From assembly GCA_022661535.1 (NCBI GenBank), contig JAKULF010000009.1, positions 2,418,001-2,482,000 on the forward strand: a stretch of DNA of 64,000 nt, in the 5' to 3' direction. Under the pieces are notes generated by a model. The model worked only from the letters and a program-made list of their open reading frames with translations, did not search any database and was not told the origin of the DNA. Numbering within the stretch: position 1 is the stretch's first letter; each line of letters opens with the position of its first letter. The position numbers were made by a program, and so were the translations under genes. Positions 23,378-34,423 of this stretch are shown here, one piece after another. Source of the stretch: Eutypa lata (lineage: Eukaryota > Ascomycota > Sordariomycetes > Xylariales > Diatrypaceae).

Positions 23378-25905
23378 CTACATTCTTACTCTCAGTAAGT
23401 ATCTCAGCCGAACCTGGGCCACGTCGTAACAGATAAACTCGTTGTCTACAAGATTCGATATTAGCTTTTGCCTCATTCATGTAACTTGACGAATGGGATA
23501 GTCAAGTGTTGATGTATGTATCAGGAGACAAGAACACTTGAACAACTCCATTAGGGAATGTGTAGGCATAAGGGTTACAAAACAACACCAAGACTTTCTT
23601 ACACTGTAGGTACGCGTTCGGCACATGAGTAGGGCCTGGTAGGACAGTCGTGTCAGGCTGTAAGTAGAAAAGTCAGCAATCGAATCCAATACAAACGGCC
23701 TGTGGAAGCTCCTCACCATCTTGACGCCCTCAAGTGATGGATGGACACATCCTGCATCTTTCCATATGCTCGGGCCAGTAATCCCTTTACCCCATGTCGA
23801 TAGCATCCCATTAGCTTTAGCATCGTCCCCGGCGGAGTATGATGCACCGGTCAGTTGCTGCATAGGGTCTCCCAGCTCTGCCTCGCAAAGCAGCAGCAAA
23901 GCATGCCCGTTTGAAACGTATGGTACACAATAGTTGGCAGACTACATAGAGGTCAGTACCTAGGAGGTCAAGTCACACAGATCAATGTTATCAGTCGGAG
24001 AAGAGACAAGCAAAGGCAGACTTTGCTTCCAGCGTCAGGAGGGCATTGGTGGTGCTAGTTTGAAAAGACGTACCTTAGATGACATGTCTGCAAGGTAAAT
24101 TCCTTTCCCAAACATCTGTGAATATGTCAGGTCAGTGACTATACTTCATCGGCAATTATACGATAACGAGGGCAATGAATACAAAGGTCACTTACGTATC
24201 CCGACACTGGAGCTTCTGGGGGAGCAATGCGCAGACCCTGGCTCAGAATACCGCCAAAATTTGTGCAGCGTGAGCCATGCCACAAGAGACGACGATCTTG
24301 AGGAGGGCCAAAGAATGCACTCTGCTCGAAACGGCCCTTCTCTCCTTGTCGTTCAATGCGGAAGATCTGTGCAACTTGGTAGTTGGCTGAATGAGTAGCG
24401 CCCCGAGTGTTCATGAGATAATCCTTCAGGTGCCGGAACTCGTCGCTGGTGCTGCTTAGCGGAGTCATCTCATCCATGCCCAAGCCTTGGAACTGTCGAT
24501 CAAGCATATTGATTTTCTCAACATCCTTCTTATCCCCCTTCATCAACAGGGATGCATCCTTCATATCACCCAAGCTCTCAAGAAGTTCTATTTCTTTTTT
24601 GAGCATGTTGTCATCTCGGATGACTGGGGGTCGATTGCGACCGAAAGAATGCGGAATGATGGTGTAAAAAAGGTTCGACAAATTCTCAACTGACTGGGCG
24701 AACGAAGTCTGGTATTCGGAAATTGCAAGGCTTGGGTCATCCAGCAAAGCCGAAAGATCTTTCAGGGCTTGGAATCCACGGGTAATAGTGGTCTTGCTAA
24801 GCTTGCCAAGAGGAAGTTTGGCGGAATCATAGTTCAAGTGAGCCATGGTAGCCGCGAAATACTGCTGGTTAAAAATGAGTTCCATGAGTTCTTGCGTTGC
24901 TTTAGGCAGTTTCGAGGTAGGCTCATCCTCTGGCTCATCTTTGACGGCTTTTGTGTCAGTATCATCATCAACGTCTTCTTCCGAGTCGGGCTCGTAGCTT
25001 CTCTCGATGAAAGCATATTTGCCTGGCTTGGGAGGATTGCCGCGATCAGCCCAGTGCAAGCCGGATTTAGTCTTAAACTTGCTCTCAAACTCTCGAAGAG
25101 CATGTGATAAAGAGCCATCGCCAAGAGTCTTTGCCTGGCCATACTCTCCGACACGACCCCATCGAGTCCATGTGCGATAATCGCCAGACACGGAACGAAG
25201 TAACTGAAGACGGTAGAACTTGTTATTATTGTTGCTTGCGTTAGTCTGGTTCAATGAGGCATCGTAGATGAGACCATCTTCGCTGATGTACACCTCGTAG
25301 TTCGTAAGCTCTTGACTGGAGCCTTCATCAACAGGGATTCTGACATCGAGAGACTTGGCAATCTGGCCCTCTGCTACTTTAGCTTCCTTGAGCTTCTCTT
25401 CCTGAGGCTCGTTCGCAACAGGCTTGCTCTTCTTTTGCGGCTTGGGTTGAACATCATCATCATCATCATTTGCTGCTTTTTGCGCAGAAGTCCTCTTTCG
25501 AGAATTACTAGCAACAGGAGATGGGGATGGTGTAACTGCACGCGCTGCAAAGCTGTAGCTGTTCTCTGCAACCCTAGCTGTCTGGTCTAAACAGTCCTCA
25601 AGCCACTGGAAACTGACAATTGGCACATCGTTGGACTTAGCAGTCTTAACCTTTGCTGAAGATTTGTTATAATCAGCTTCAGTGGCGACAAGGTGGGTCG
25701 TGGCAGCTGTAACAGATTTGGCCAGAGTAGCTCCAAGGGGAACAATGAAGTCCTTCTCAACAGAGGCTTGGGTTCGACCAGGAATGGTACCGCTCATAGC
25801 AATGGTACAGCCTTCCAATGGGAGTGTAGGTGGAGGTGCCGGTGCCGGTGCAGATGCAGGGGCCGATGGAGGCGGTTGCGCTGCACGTCTCGTTCTAGGA
25901 GCCAT
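23378..25905 (-). CDS. prpA: Poly(ADP-ribose) polymerase (BRCT-WGR-PARP)
   Basis: Exons 24196-25905, 24074-24115, 23717-23941, 23603-23657 and 23378-23445 join in phase to give 699 residues. Order: Pro/Ala-rich start, BRCT domain at about 30-118 (GCTIAMSGTIPGRTQASVEK; VSFQWLEDCLDQ), Lys-rich nuclear-type linker, WGR domain at about 205-310 (TWTRWGRVGEYGQ), helical regulatory domain, then the catalytic fold. The H-Y-E triad is visible in LLWHGSRCTNFGGIL, GKGIYLADMSSKSANYC and YNEFICYD. This is the single PARP of filamentous fungi (PrpA in Aspergillus, NPO in Neurospora), using NAD+ to modify proteins in DNA-damage response and ageing. Zn fingers of animal PARP1 are absent, as usual in fungi. 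The ATG at 25905 was preferred; an in-frame start 16 codons upstream (25953) is possible. Confidence 0.92.
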
Positions 25906-27785
25906 TGCGCTTGCACGGGTGTTAAAGGGGTTGATTGATTGGTAGGGCAACAAGTGAGTGATAGTGGGTATAATTGCCCTTCTCTGATAGGGGGTAACTA
26001 GCTGAATTGACTTGGAGGAATTCCTGGTGTTGATGTCTAACAGAGACAGACAATTGAAGTTTAGAAAACTTCGAGGTAAGAGTATAAGATGAGAGGCAAG
26101 AAGAAGCAGTTGGGCAGGTCCAAGGGTTTTATTTGTGATTTGACGTAAAATTGATTTTCAATTGAAGTCCAGGCAACTACGCCGCTCCAGTTGCGGCTGA
26201 AGGCAGGGACGACGAAACAAACGCGCTAAAACTGGCCGGTCTCAGGCAGCGGCGACCCCACCTAACTGGTGCCTATCTAGTCCCCAGGGTCCCTTACACT
26301 TCACTACATAACCTCTAAACCACTGTATGTAGCCTCTTGGAATTTGTCCTCACGTTTCACAACAAGCATGAATGCCATTCGCAACTTGAACGTTCATGAC
26401 CATGTGATAAACTTATTTGAGAAATTAATTTACATGCCAAGAATGCACATATCATAAATGTAGATGCTGCCTTTGTCCTACCTGCAAGCATGAGGTCATT
26501 GTTGATCCCACATACCTAAAGAGATGGTCTAAAAGCACGGACTCCTTTCAACCATGGTGGCTTACATCGTCAAGAATATGCAGTTGGCATCTAAGTAAAC
26601 GGTTGATGCAGCTGCCAGCTGCACTCTACTACAGAACATTGAAATTCTTACAATACATTCAATGTTGTCAATTAATTATGCCTTTAACTTCAAATTGGTA
26701 TGCAGAAAGTTATTCCGTATACCTAGTCTAAATATACCTGCTTCTCATAAGATTAATCAACCCTTATTACTAACATCCTACTAACATCATGTAGTGGTCT
26801 AAATGGCTCTCCATATTATGTGTAATTTTTATCAATTCAACTACAGCACCAAATAATATTAATAACGGCATGGTAATAGTTACAAAAATTTCGTATTAAA
26901 ATCAATATGGGATAAACACTCTTCCATTTCAGTACGCTTCTAGAATTCTCATGGTTCTAAACAAAGGTCTACCAACTGTGATATATATAGTCCATTCCTC
27001 CCAGCTTTCGATTCGTGGACCTCCGTAAGCCGAACCAGACAGGTCCATAGCAAGTTCTCAAAACACTTTAGGTTGTATATTATGTAATGGACAGTGTGAT
27101 ACAACTGTCGGAGTTTGAACTCTAGAAACAAGAGTACAGATACATGAACCCCCTGGAAAGCGCGCCTCTTATCTAAAGTGCACACTACAGTGCTTTTGCG
27201 ATTAATGTTCAAGGTACACTCTCTATGAACCAGCTATTTTCATAGTAGATTTCTAAGAGTTAGTTCTAATGATAAAACCGAGCCCGAGCTGCATAGTTGT
27301 ATTATATATAACAGGTCCAGGAACATTAGAGTCCTTGCTCCTATACTGCAGCCACATCAACCCCAATCTAAATACCAGGACGCATCGAAGCAAACGTCTT
27401 CGTATAATTTTAGTTTATTTAATTAGCATTGAGGAGTAAGATGCAATATGTCCACGAAGTTCTTTAAAGACCCCGAGTCTTAGTACTAAGTTAACGTAGA
27501 GGACATTGTATAAAAAAAATTTTGTTTACGGCCCTGTCTATTGTGAAATGGCGGGGGTATTATAACAGAAACATTCAACGAACTTATATATACCATATCT
27601 TTTATCAAACTACCTTATATACTTTGTCGACACTATTTCCTTAATTCCCCCCTGATTCACAGCATTTACGTACTAAGCCCCATATCAAAAGGCTCAGCTA
27701 TACATGTTTTTAGTAATAATAACTTCAAGAATTATCTTAATATCTGGAGCAATTTTTGAGTGCTTGTCCACCTGATTTCCAGTTT
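25906..27785. other. Intergenic, AT-rich, no gene seen
   Basis: The promoter region of the PARP gene followed by AT-rich DNA. Frames such as 26949-27212 (-) have no recognisable features. It is probably old decayed sequence, given the pseudogenes that follow. Confidence 0.5.
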
Positions 27786-28260
27786 TCAAGTTATCCCTAA
27801 ATAAACCCCTTTAAATGGCCGGGTGTATGTAATAAGGATATTTGTTACAATAAAACGCACTCGATATCTAGACAACACCAGCCCTCTTCGCAGCAGCGGG
27901 AAACAACCTCCAGCGATTCCCACCGACCGTATTCTCCAGAACGCCAAGCTCCTCTCAGCATCCGCCACATCTTCTTATTGATCTCCATAGTCTCCTTTGT
28001 TGAGCACGGCACGCCACAATCAGACCCATTCCCGCGGGATGGATCAACGTCACCGGGTGGATGGAAGATAGTATCTGGATTTGGACGTTGCGCCTCTCGT
28101 TGAACGCGAGAACTGAAGGAATATCCCAGATGTATGGCTCTTTGACTACGAATTTGAGGGAGCAAGCCTTGAGCATAGAGGCTTGGACTTCAGAAGGACT
28201 CTGCGGGAGCCAGAAATGCCGGTGGACATCGAGCCAACCTGAAGCTGTTGGCGGGCCCAT
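27786..28260 (-). pseudogene. Amidohydrolase (ACMSD/6-MSA decarboxylase-like) relic
   Basis: Reading the minus strand from 28260, the frame gives GWLDVHRHFWLPQSPSEVQ, FVVKEPYIWDIPSVLAFNERR and VQIQILSSIHP. This fits the N-terminal part of the amidohydrolase-2 family (metal-binding DVHxHF, then the WD.....FN.R...QMLSS block). The continuation (INKKMWRMLRGAW, LDIECVL) appears in other frames, so at least two frameshifts are present, and the remaining two-thirds of the enzyme with its other metal ligands is missing. The DVHRHF motif has Arg where the family usually has His/Cys-type spacing. I see no start codon plus intact exon structure that rescues it. The family assignment is from remembered motifs, not a search. 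Confidence 0.5.
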
Positions 28261-29120
28261 GACACTCTTCCGAGAAGACGATACGAATTTCTTGGGGACA
28301 TGGAGTCTATATTAATTTAGATGATCCGCGCCATATGAACGAAGATAGTGTGTTTTTAGTCTTGTTAAATTGGACTTTGGCGCATAAGGGGGCCAATAGA
28401 CTCTAGACCATAGTGCCTAGAGAAAATGTGGTAGTTGGTAGAAGATGTTTGACTTATATTAATCAATAGCCTAGAGTTGGAAGCAGGGTCACAATACCCT
28501 CGACGATATACAAGAAGGTCCAACGCCTATTAAATCCGTGATACCATCCAATCAGAGAAAGCTTAAGCTCTCAATATGGCAATATATGGATCTAGTAAAG
28601 GCCAGTCGGGGAGCTGCAGAATTAATGGGCTTTAGCGCTTGTAGTTATTACCCAATTCAGCAATAGAAAGGATTTTGTCGATAAAATTCACGATATAATC
28701 GGGGTTAAAGATAATCTCTTGCAGGATTCATAGGTTTCTTAATTGATATTTACGTGAATCCCAAGTGATTGTGGTGAAAGTCGAGAGGCCAGAAGAACAC
28801 TACAGGATGATGAGATTCTTATAGTCTCACAACTACCTGGTATCAAATGACATCACGTCCTAAGGGGGAAGAACAGGAAATGGATATAAGCTTTTGCGGT
28901 AATACCTATGAGTGATGGGCGGTTTGATCAAACATTCCTAGCTTTCTAGTAGGTAGAATCTGCCGTTGCTAGGTAGCAATTTTTATATAGCCTCATTACC
29001 ATTATATATAACAGGCTAACAGGTGGTTTTCCATAGAAGAGGAAATACAACACACAGCCTTGACTTAAATAACACTCCAGCACCGTCATTGGTCTTTCTA
29101 TTCTCATCATATCTTTTATC
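28261..29120. other. Intergenic between two gene relics
   Basis: No recognisable coding, RNA or repeat feature. A/T-leaning, with short frames only. Confidence 0.5.
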
Positions 29121-29790
29121 CTACTTGAAGAATTGACCATCGAACGGGTCCAAGATGCATACCTGAAGGGTACCTACACCGCAAAGGACCTTATCGCAGC
29201 TTACTTAGTTCGGATTCAAAGGCTTGACAAAGATAGCAACGAGCCGAAGCTAAAATCTTTGGTAGCCATCAATTATGAGGCTGTAACCCAAGTCACCAAG
29301 ATGGATGAAAGGCTCGGGCGAGATGGCGTTCTATGTGGACCTCTTCGTGGCATTCTCATCTTGATCAAGGACAGTACCCAAACAGCCCTGATTCCGACCA
29401 TCTTTAGATCAAGTGTTTCAGAGGACTTTATCCCGAAGGAGGATGTAACTATCGTAAGAAAGCTTAAAGAGGCAAAGGGCTATTGTCCTGGCGAAAAGTG
29501 CCATGCCTGGTACATTATTTTCGTATACGCATAGAGTGTTGAGATTGCTGGTAGCTATCGTTAGACTAGACACGCGACCGCTTTTCCGACTCCGGCATCA
29601 CTGATCGTACCTGCAACCCCTATGATCTAGAGCGCGATACAGGGGGTCGAGTAGCGGAAACGGAGCTGCTATCGCTGCTAACCTAGCTATTGCCGCCATC
29701 GGCAGCGATTCAGCTGGGTCTATTCGCATACCATCGTCATTTGGATATGCTCAACACTCCGTTTGGGTCCAAGTACACCCGCAATCAGTG
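29121..29790 (+). pseudogene. Amidase-signature hydrolase pseudogene
   Basis: From about 29121 the frame reads LTIERVQDAYLKGTYTAKDL, AYLVRIQRLDKDSNEPKLKS, GPLRGILILIKDSTQT and FIPKEDVTIVRKLKEAKG, the N-terminal half of a fungal amidase including the catalytic-Lys block (ILIKD). It stops at 29534. From about 29605 the region NPYDLERDTGG continues in one frame and the signature SSSGNGAAIAANLAIAAIGS, DSAGSIRIPSSF follows in another, so a frameshift splits the GGSSSG active-site loop. Sequence between the blocks is shortened, and the C-terminal two-thirds of a normal ~550-residue amidase is absent. It was probably a working amidase gene that has decayed by indels, not mainly by C-to-T change. Confidence 0.75.
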
Positions 29791-30663
29791 GCTGGAGAAA
29801 ACGATGGTTGTTATATAATAGCCAATGTTACTAGACGGTCAATAAAGGAAAGTCGCCGCGCGTTTCCATGATAAATATAGAGGAAGCTTGTAGTCGTAAT
29901 GGATATTAGCACTACGTATCATATAAAGCGATATTACGTACATTTGCTGACTCCAATCGGATATAGAATCAAGCAAACACAAGAGATGGCAATTGCAATA
30001 TTTGGTCTAAAAGTACAAGTACGTGAGTAACAAGTATTTTAATTTATTCGTTGAGTCATACAAAATTCTTCTCGTAGTGACATATGACTATATGGAGTAG
30101 TACAATCATTTCTTTGTGGATAATACCGACTTCTAAGTTTGTGTCGTTGGTCGACTCCAAGGAATGTCATACTTAGCATAACTGGACTCGTCTGAATATC
30201 AATATCTGAGGAGAACGTGACGTAACCGCGTAGTAAGTATATCCATCTAAAGAATTTAGAGGCGAAATTCGGTCATAAAAGGTCGAGTCAACTCCCAGTG
30301 AATATTGTGGTTTGTCCTTTCCTAAGTTTGACGACGAATAACTTAGAAATACACCATCAAACAGGAAGCCTTAAGGTAGGGCACACATACCTCTTCCCCG
30401 TTCTGCCCGTCAACAATGACAAGTTGGCTTAGAAAGAACTGGTCCGACCTTTTCGCATTCCGGTACCATGACGACACACATATTTACCAAGTTCGACTAC
30501 GGCGAATCAGCGAAGCATTTGATGACTCTTCTTCGAACAACGTAATTATTTAACGAGACTCATAACCCAAAATATTCCTACTCCCTCTTTCCTTCCAAAC
30601 TAACCAAACCAACGAAACCCTCTCAACACTCACTTTAACCGCTCACCCAACGTCGCTAGCAAG
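29791..30663. other. Intergenic, promoter of the small orphan gene
   Basis: No gene seen. A pyrimidine-rich leader (about 30575-30650) precedes the ATG at 30664. Confidence 0.5.
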
Positions 30664-31146
30664 ATGTCCTCCTCCTCAAAGGACGAAGGTACTTCAGAAC
30701 CCAAAGAAACACCTTACGAATTCCGTTTCCAACCAGGCAGTGAGGCGGAAGAGATATTCATGGCCCTCATACCTCAACTAGAGGCTGTCGAACACTTTCA
30801 AAGTTGTTCTAGAAATCAAATGTTGGAAATATATGGGCACATCGACTTCCTTGCCTTACATCCTGAAAACTCTTGGTTTCCAATGAAGATGTTAAAGGGG
30901 ATTTCCTCTGCCCTCGAAAAGCTGATTGCCGGGATTCCGAAGCACGAATATGAGTGGGAGGAAGCAGCATCTAATCTTGAAGTTTACCGACTCACAAACA
31001 ACCGCATCAAATACGAGCAAGAGTGGAATTCCATGCAAATCCATCAAGAGACTTGGGGTGCTTGTAAATCTCTCTTGGCGTTGATGAGGGAGGTCCGGTC
31101 AACCTTGTCAACTTATGAGGAACAACGTAAGCAAGCAATCTTATAA
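30664..31146 (+). CDS. Hypothetical small protein, 160 residues
   Basis: A single uninterrupted frame with a good start context after a CT/CA-rich leader typical of fungal 5' UTRs. The protein begins with Ser/Lys/Glu-rich sequence and is then helical and acidic (EAEEIFMALIPQLEAVEHFQ; YEWEEAASNLEVYR; KSLLALMREVRSTLSTYEEQ). There is no signal peptide, membrane helix or known domain. I do not recognise a family. It lies between an amidase pseudogene and a RIP-degraded repeat, so it could be a lineage-specific gene or a remnant. Codon texture looks coding, but expression evidence would be needed. Confidence 0.5.
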   Translation: MSSSSKDEGTSEPKETPYEFRFQPGSEAEEIFMALIPQLEAVEHFQSCSRNQMLEIYGHIDFLALHPENSWFPMKMLKGISSALEKLIAGIPKHEYEWEEAASNLEVYRLTNNRIKYEQEWNSMQIHQETWGACKSLLALMREVRSTLSTYEEQRKQAIL

Positions 31147-31620
31147 TCAGTTCAGGAGATGAGTCTCCATTAAAGAGTAGTCACTAACCTTATATCATTA
31201 TTAGCACCTACAAACTACGTACCCCATATTCATTGGTTTAGGGAGGAGTACGGGCGGCACCACGACTCCTACTACGAAATGCGGGACCAAGTTTCGTTCC
31301 AGCCCGTAATTAGGGGTAGCCACAGGGTTGACTGTGTCAAAACGTCTTTTTGACCTTTTTTTTAATGGGCGCACCCTATACTAATTTTAGCGTATGTAAT
31401 TAAGGTAATCTTTAATATGCATTAAACCAAACGTTTAATTACTTATTCACATATACCTAAATTGCCATTTACACACTAGCCACCTATACATTAGCCACTT
31501 ACACTAGCCACCTAAGCTGCTACCACCTAGCTTTTAGCTGTTGATTTAGCTTTGACCACCTAGTTTTGACCTAGTTTTGACCTAGCTTTGAAGGCTTTCG
31601 ATGACCTACCTAGCCTTTGA

Positions 31621-31740
31621 AGCTGTTGACAACTTAGGTGGTTTAGCTGTTGACGACCTAGGTGGTCTAGCTGTTGACGACCTAGGTGGTCTAGCTGTTG
31701 ACGACCTAGGTGGTCTAGCTGTTGACGACCTAGGTGGTGG
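31621..31740. repeat. 24-bp minisatellite, 5 copies
   Basis: Five head-to-tail 24-bp units, each starting AGCTGTTGAC and containing CTAGGTGGT. Three inner units are identical; the first differs by transitions and the last at its end. The flanks (31540-31620, 31741-31790) carry scattered pieces of the same words. Confidence 0.95.
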
Positions 31741-31812
31741 TGCACTGACCACTTAAGGATTGCTAAAGTGGTGGCAGGTTAGGTGGGAGCACCTTTGAGC
31801 TTTGACCACCTT

Positions 31813-31892
31813 GGTCTGTAGGTCTGTAGGTTTGTAGGTTTGTAGGTCTGTAGGTCTGTAGGTCTGTAGGTCTGTAGGTCTGTAGGTCTGTA
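31813..31892. repeat. 8-bp tandem array GGTCTGTA, 10 copies
   Basis: Ten units of GGTCTGTA, two of which read GGTTTGTA (C to T). Broken units continue to about 31912. It does not match the fungal telomere unit TTAGGG. Confidence 0.95.
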
Positions 31893-32039
31893 GGTCTAGG
31901 TTTGTAGGTGTAATGAAGCTGTTGATAGCCTAGGTGGTGATTTTTTTAAAGACCTACCTAGCTGTTAATTACCTACATTACCGCGCGGGAAGGGCTTATG
32001 GTAACGGTCACCGGGATCGAATTCACCGGCTAATATAGT

Positions 32040-33360
32040 TATACGTTAAGGATTTTTAAAAGCACAACTTTCGGTTTAGATAATCTTTACTTTAAAACCG
32101 TTTTATAACTTCGAAACGATTTCGAATTATATAATATTAAAAAATAAAAATAATAATAAGCGCTTATTTATTAACGTTTATTATTTTCGTTTTTTATTTT
32201 TTATTTTTAACTTTTTATATATATTATATATAAAATTTAAATAACGAATTTTTAAATTTTACGTATTATATATATATATAAAAAATTATAATTATAATTA
32301 TTTAATTATTATATTATAATTATAAAAGTTTATATTATAATATAATTATAAAATTATAAATATTTATATTTTTAAATATTTATATATATTAAAACTTATA
32401 AATTAATAAATTATATAAATTAATATAATTAAATAATATAATATATTATAATTAATTTTTATAATATATTATAATTAACTTTTATAACGTATTATAATTA
32501 AATAATAAAATTAAATAATATAATTAAATAATAATAATAATATAAATATAAATAATTTTAATAATTAAAAACGATTTTAATTTAAAAAAAATTTAAAAAT
32601 TAATTTTAAAATAAAATAACTTTTATATAATAATAATTATTAAATTTTATTATAAATTTATATAAATTATAATTTTAAAAATAATATTAAATAATAATAT
32701 TTAATATTAAAATTTTATAATAATATTTATTATTAAATTAATTATTAATATTATATTAAAACCTTTTTTATATATAATAATATATTTAAATAATAAAGTA
32801 TTTAATTTAAATAATAATATATAAATTATTTAAAAAAATTTAAAATAATAAAAGTTTTAATTATTTATTTAAATAACTTTTATTTAATTAATTTAATTAT
32901 AAATTAATTAAAATTTTAAATATAAATATAAAATTATTTATATATATATAAATAAAATAATATAATTTATAAATAAAAATATAAATTAATAATATTAATA
33001 TAATAAATATAATTTATAATATAATAATTAAATTTATAATTATAATATTTATAATTATAATATATAAAATTTAAATTTTTAAATTTAAATTTTAATTATA
33101 ATGTAAAATTTAAAATTTAATTAAATAAATTAAATATATTATAATTTCATTTTATATATATATAACGTAACGCTTTTTTTTTTATATTATATTATTTTTT
33201 ATTTTTAATATTAATACGTTATTTTATAAATTTAATATAAAAACTTAAATAATAATAATAATTAAAATAATAACAATTAAAGTATAATATAAATATATAA
33301 TAATAACTTAAATTAAATAAGTATTTTAAATGCATACTTTTATTATATAAATATTACATT
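32040..33360. repeat. Near-pure A/T tract with RIP-like pattern
   Basis: Over 1.3 kb, G and C are almost absent. Many of the rare remaining G/C pairs stand as CpG (in ACG/CGT words), as expected if CpA and CpT were converted to TpA and TpT by RIP. No coding potential remains. Confidence 0.85.
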
Positions 33361-33450
33361 TATGCTTAGTTAAATAAAGATTTAGCTAAAATTACACCTA
33401 GATGAACCTATAGTGTAAAAAAGTAGTTATGACACAGTTAACCCTGTGGC

Positions 33451-34423
33451 CGACCGTACGTAATATCTAGCGACGAATGCAGGTGGAAAAATTAAGCAGG
33501 ACAGTAAGAACCTTTTTCTTTAAAGAAGCAGATGGTATAGAGATGCTGGGCCTGACATATGAGCAGCACATTGATCTAAACGGGTGCGTTGGCTTTTAAA
33601 TTAGCTTGTTATGGACTTCGGGCAGGATGCCGTGGGGTGTGGGCGAGATTCTTTCTTGGTCAACAATCATTCGTTTTCACATTTTTGGCGATGTATGTAT
33701 GTTCTAGATAGGACCATACTAAGTAAGAGAGGTAGTTGGTGTTTTGTATAGATAGCAAGTTTCCTTATTCTGTTGGGAAATGGCTGAATATATCACTTAT
33801 ACAGCCCAATCTAGACAAATCTGCCATACACATGGTCTCGTGTATTTGATAAGCATTAACTACCATGGCCACTGTAATTGTTTGTCATGGGTAACCGCCT
33901 TCCTTCCTCTGTTGTTTGCTTAAGCTGATGTTTGTGTGCTTAATGAAAGACTTCGTGAAATACGCTTCCCTGAGGTCAATCTTATCTACCGTTATGGTTG
34001 ATATAGGGCAATGGGCTACTCCGTAGATGAGAACCTATGTAAGTGGAAGGATTTTAGGCCAGACTAATCAAAAACGATGTGTATATGGGCTATATGTATT
34101 CCTAAAACCGAGACATCGCCTCTCTTTGCTTGCAACCGGAACACCTCAATGAAGACCACACGTCGGTCAGGAGTGCACAAGTTTCATCACAAAAAATTCA
34201 AGGGCCGTTTATTCCATATGCCACACATTTTGATTATGGATCTTTGCGATTGGAATTATCACCGCATCATTGGACCTCGCTACTCTTTCAGTGCTATTGT
34301 TACCTAAATCCACCAAGTGGTTGCTACCTTTCCCCATATTGTCCGGCACAGCCTTCGGGAGGAGCAACCTTTTGCTACGGGCTACTGCCTAGCATTTCAT
34401 TTCATTGACACGTCCTCGACCCT
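33451..34423. other. Intergenic, no gene seen
   Basis: The 3' flank of the MFS transporter. Overlapping frames at 34077-34408 (+) have no recognisable features. Confidence 0.5.

Larger units (their letters stand above)
31319..33450. mobile_element. TIR-bounded, RIP-degraded element (~2.13 kb)
   Basis: A 21-bp terminal inverted repeat, beginning GCCACAGGGTT, lies at 31319-31339 and inverted at 33430-33450. The two copies differ at one base, a G/A transition. Between them lie a 24-bp minisatellite, an 8-bp array and about 1.3 kb of almost pure A/T. No transposase can be read. The most likely reading is an old DNA transposon or MITE-like element inactivated by RIP. No convincing target-site duplication was found, so the class and exact ends remain open. 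Confidence 0.55.

Noticed and set aside
31813..31892. Array considered as an internal telomere repeat
   Set aside because: The unit GGTCTGTA differs from TTAGGG and there is no gradient toward it.
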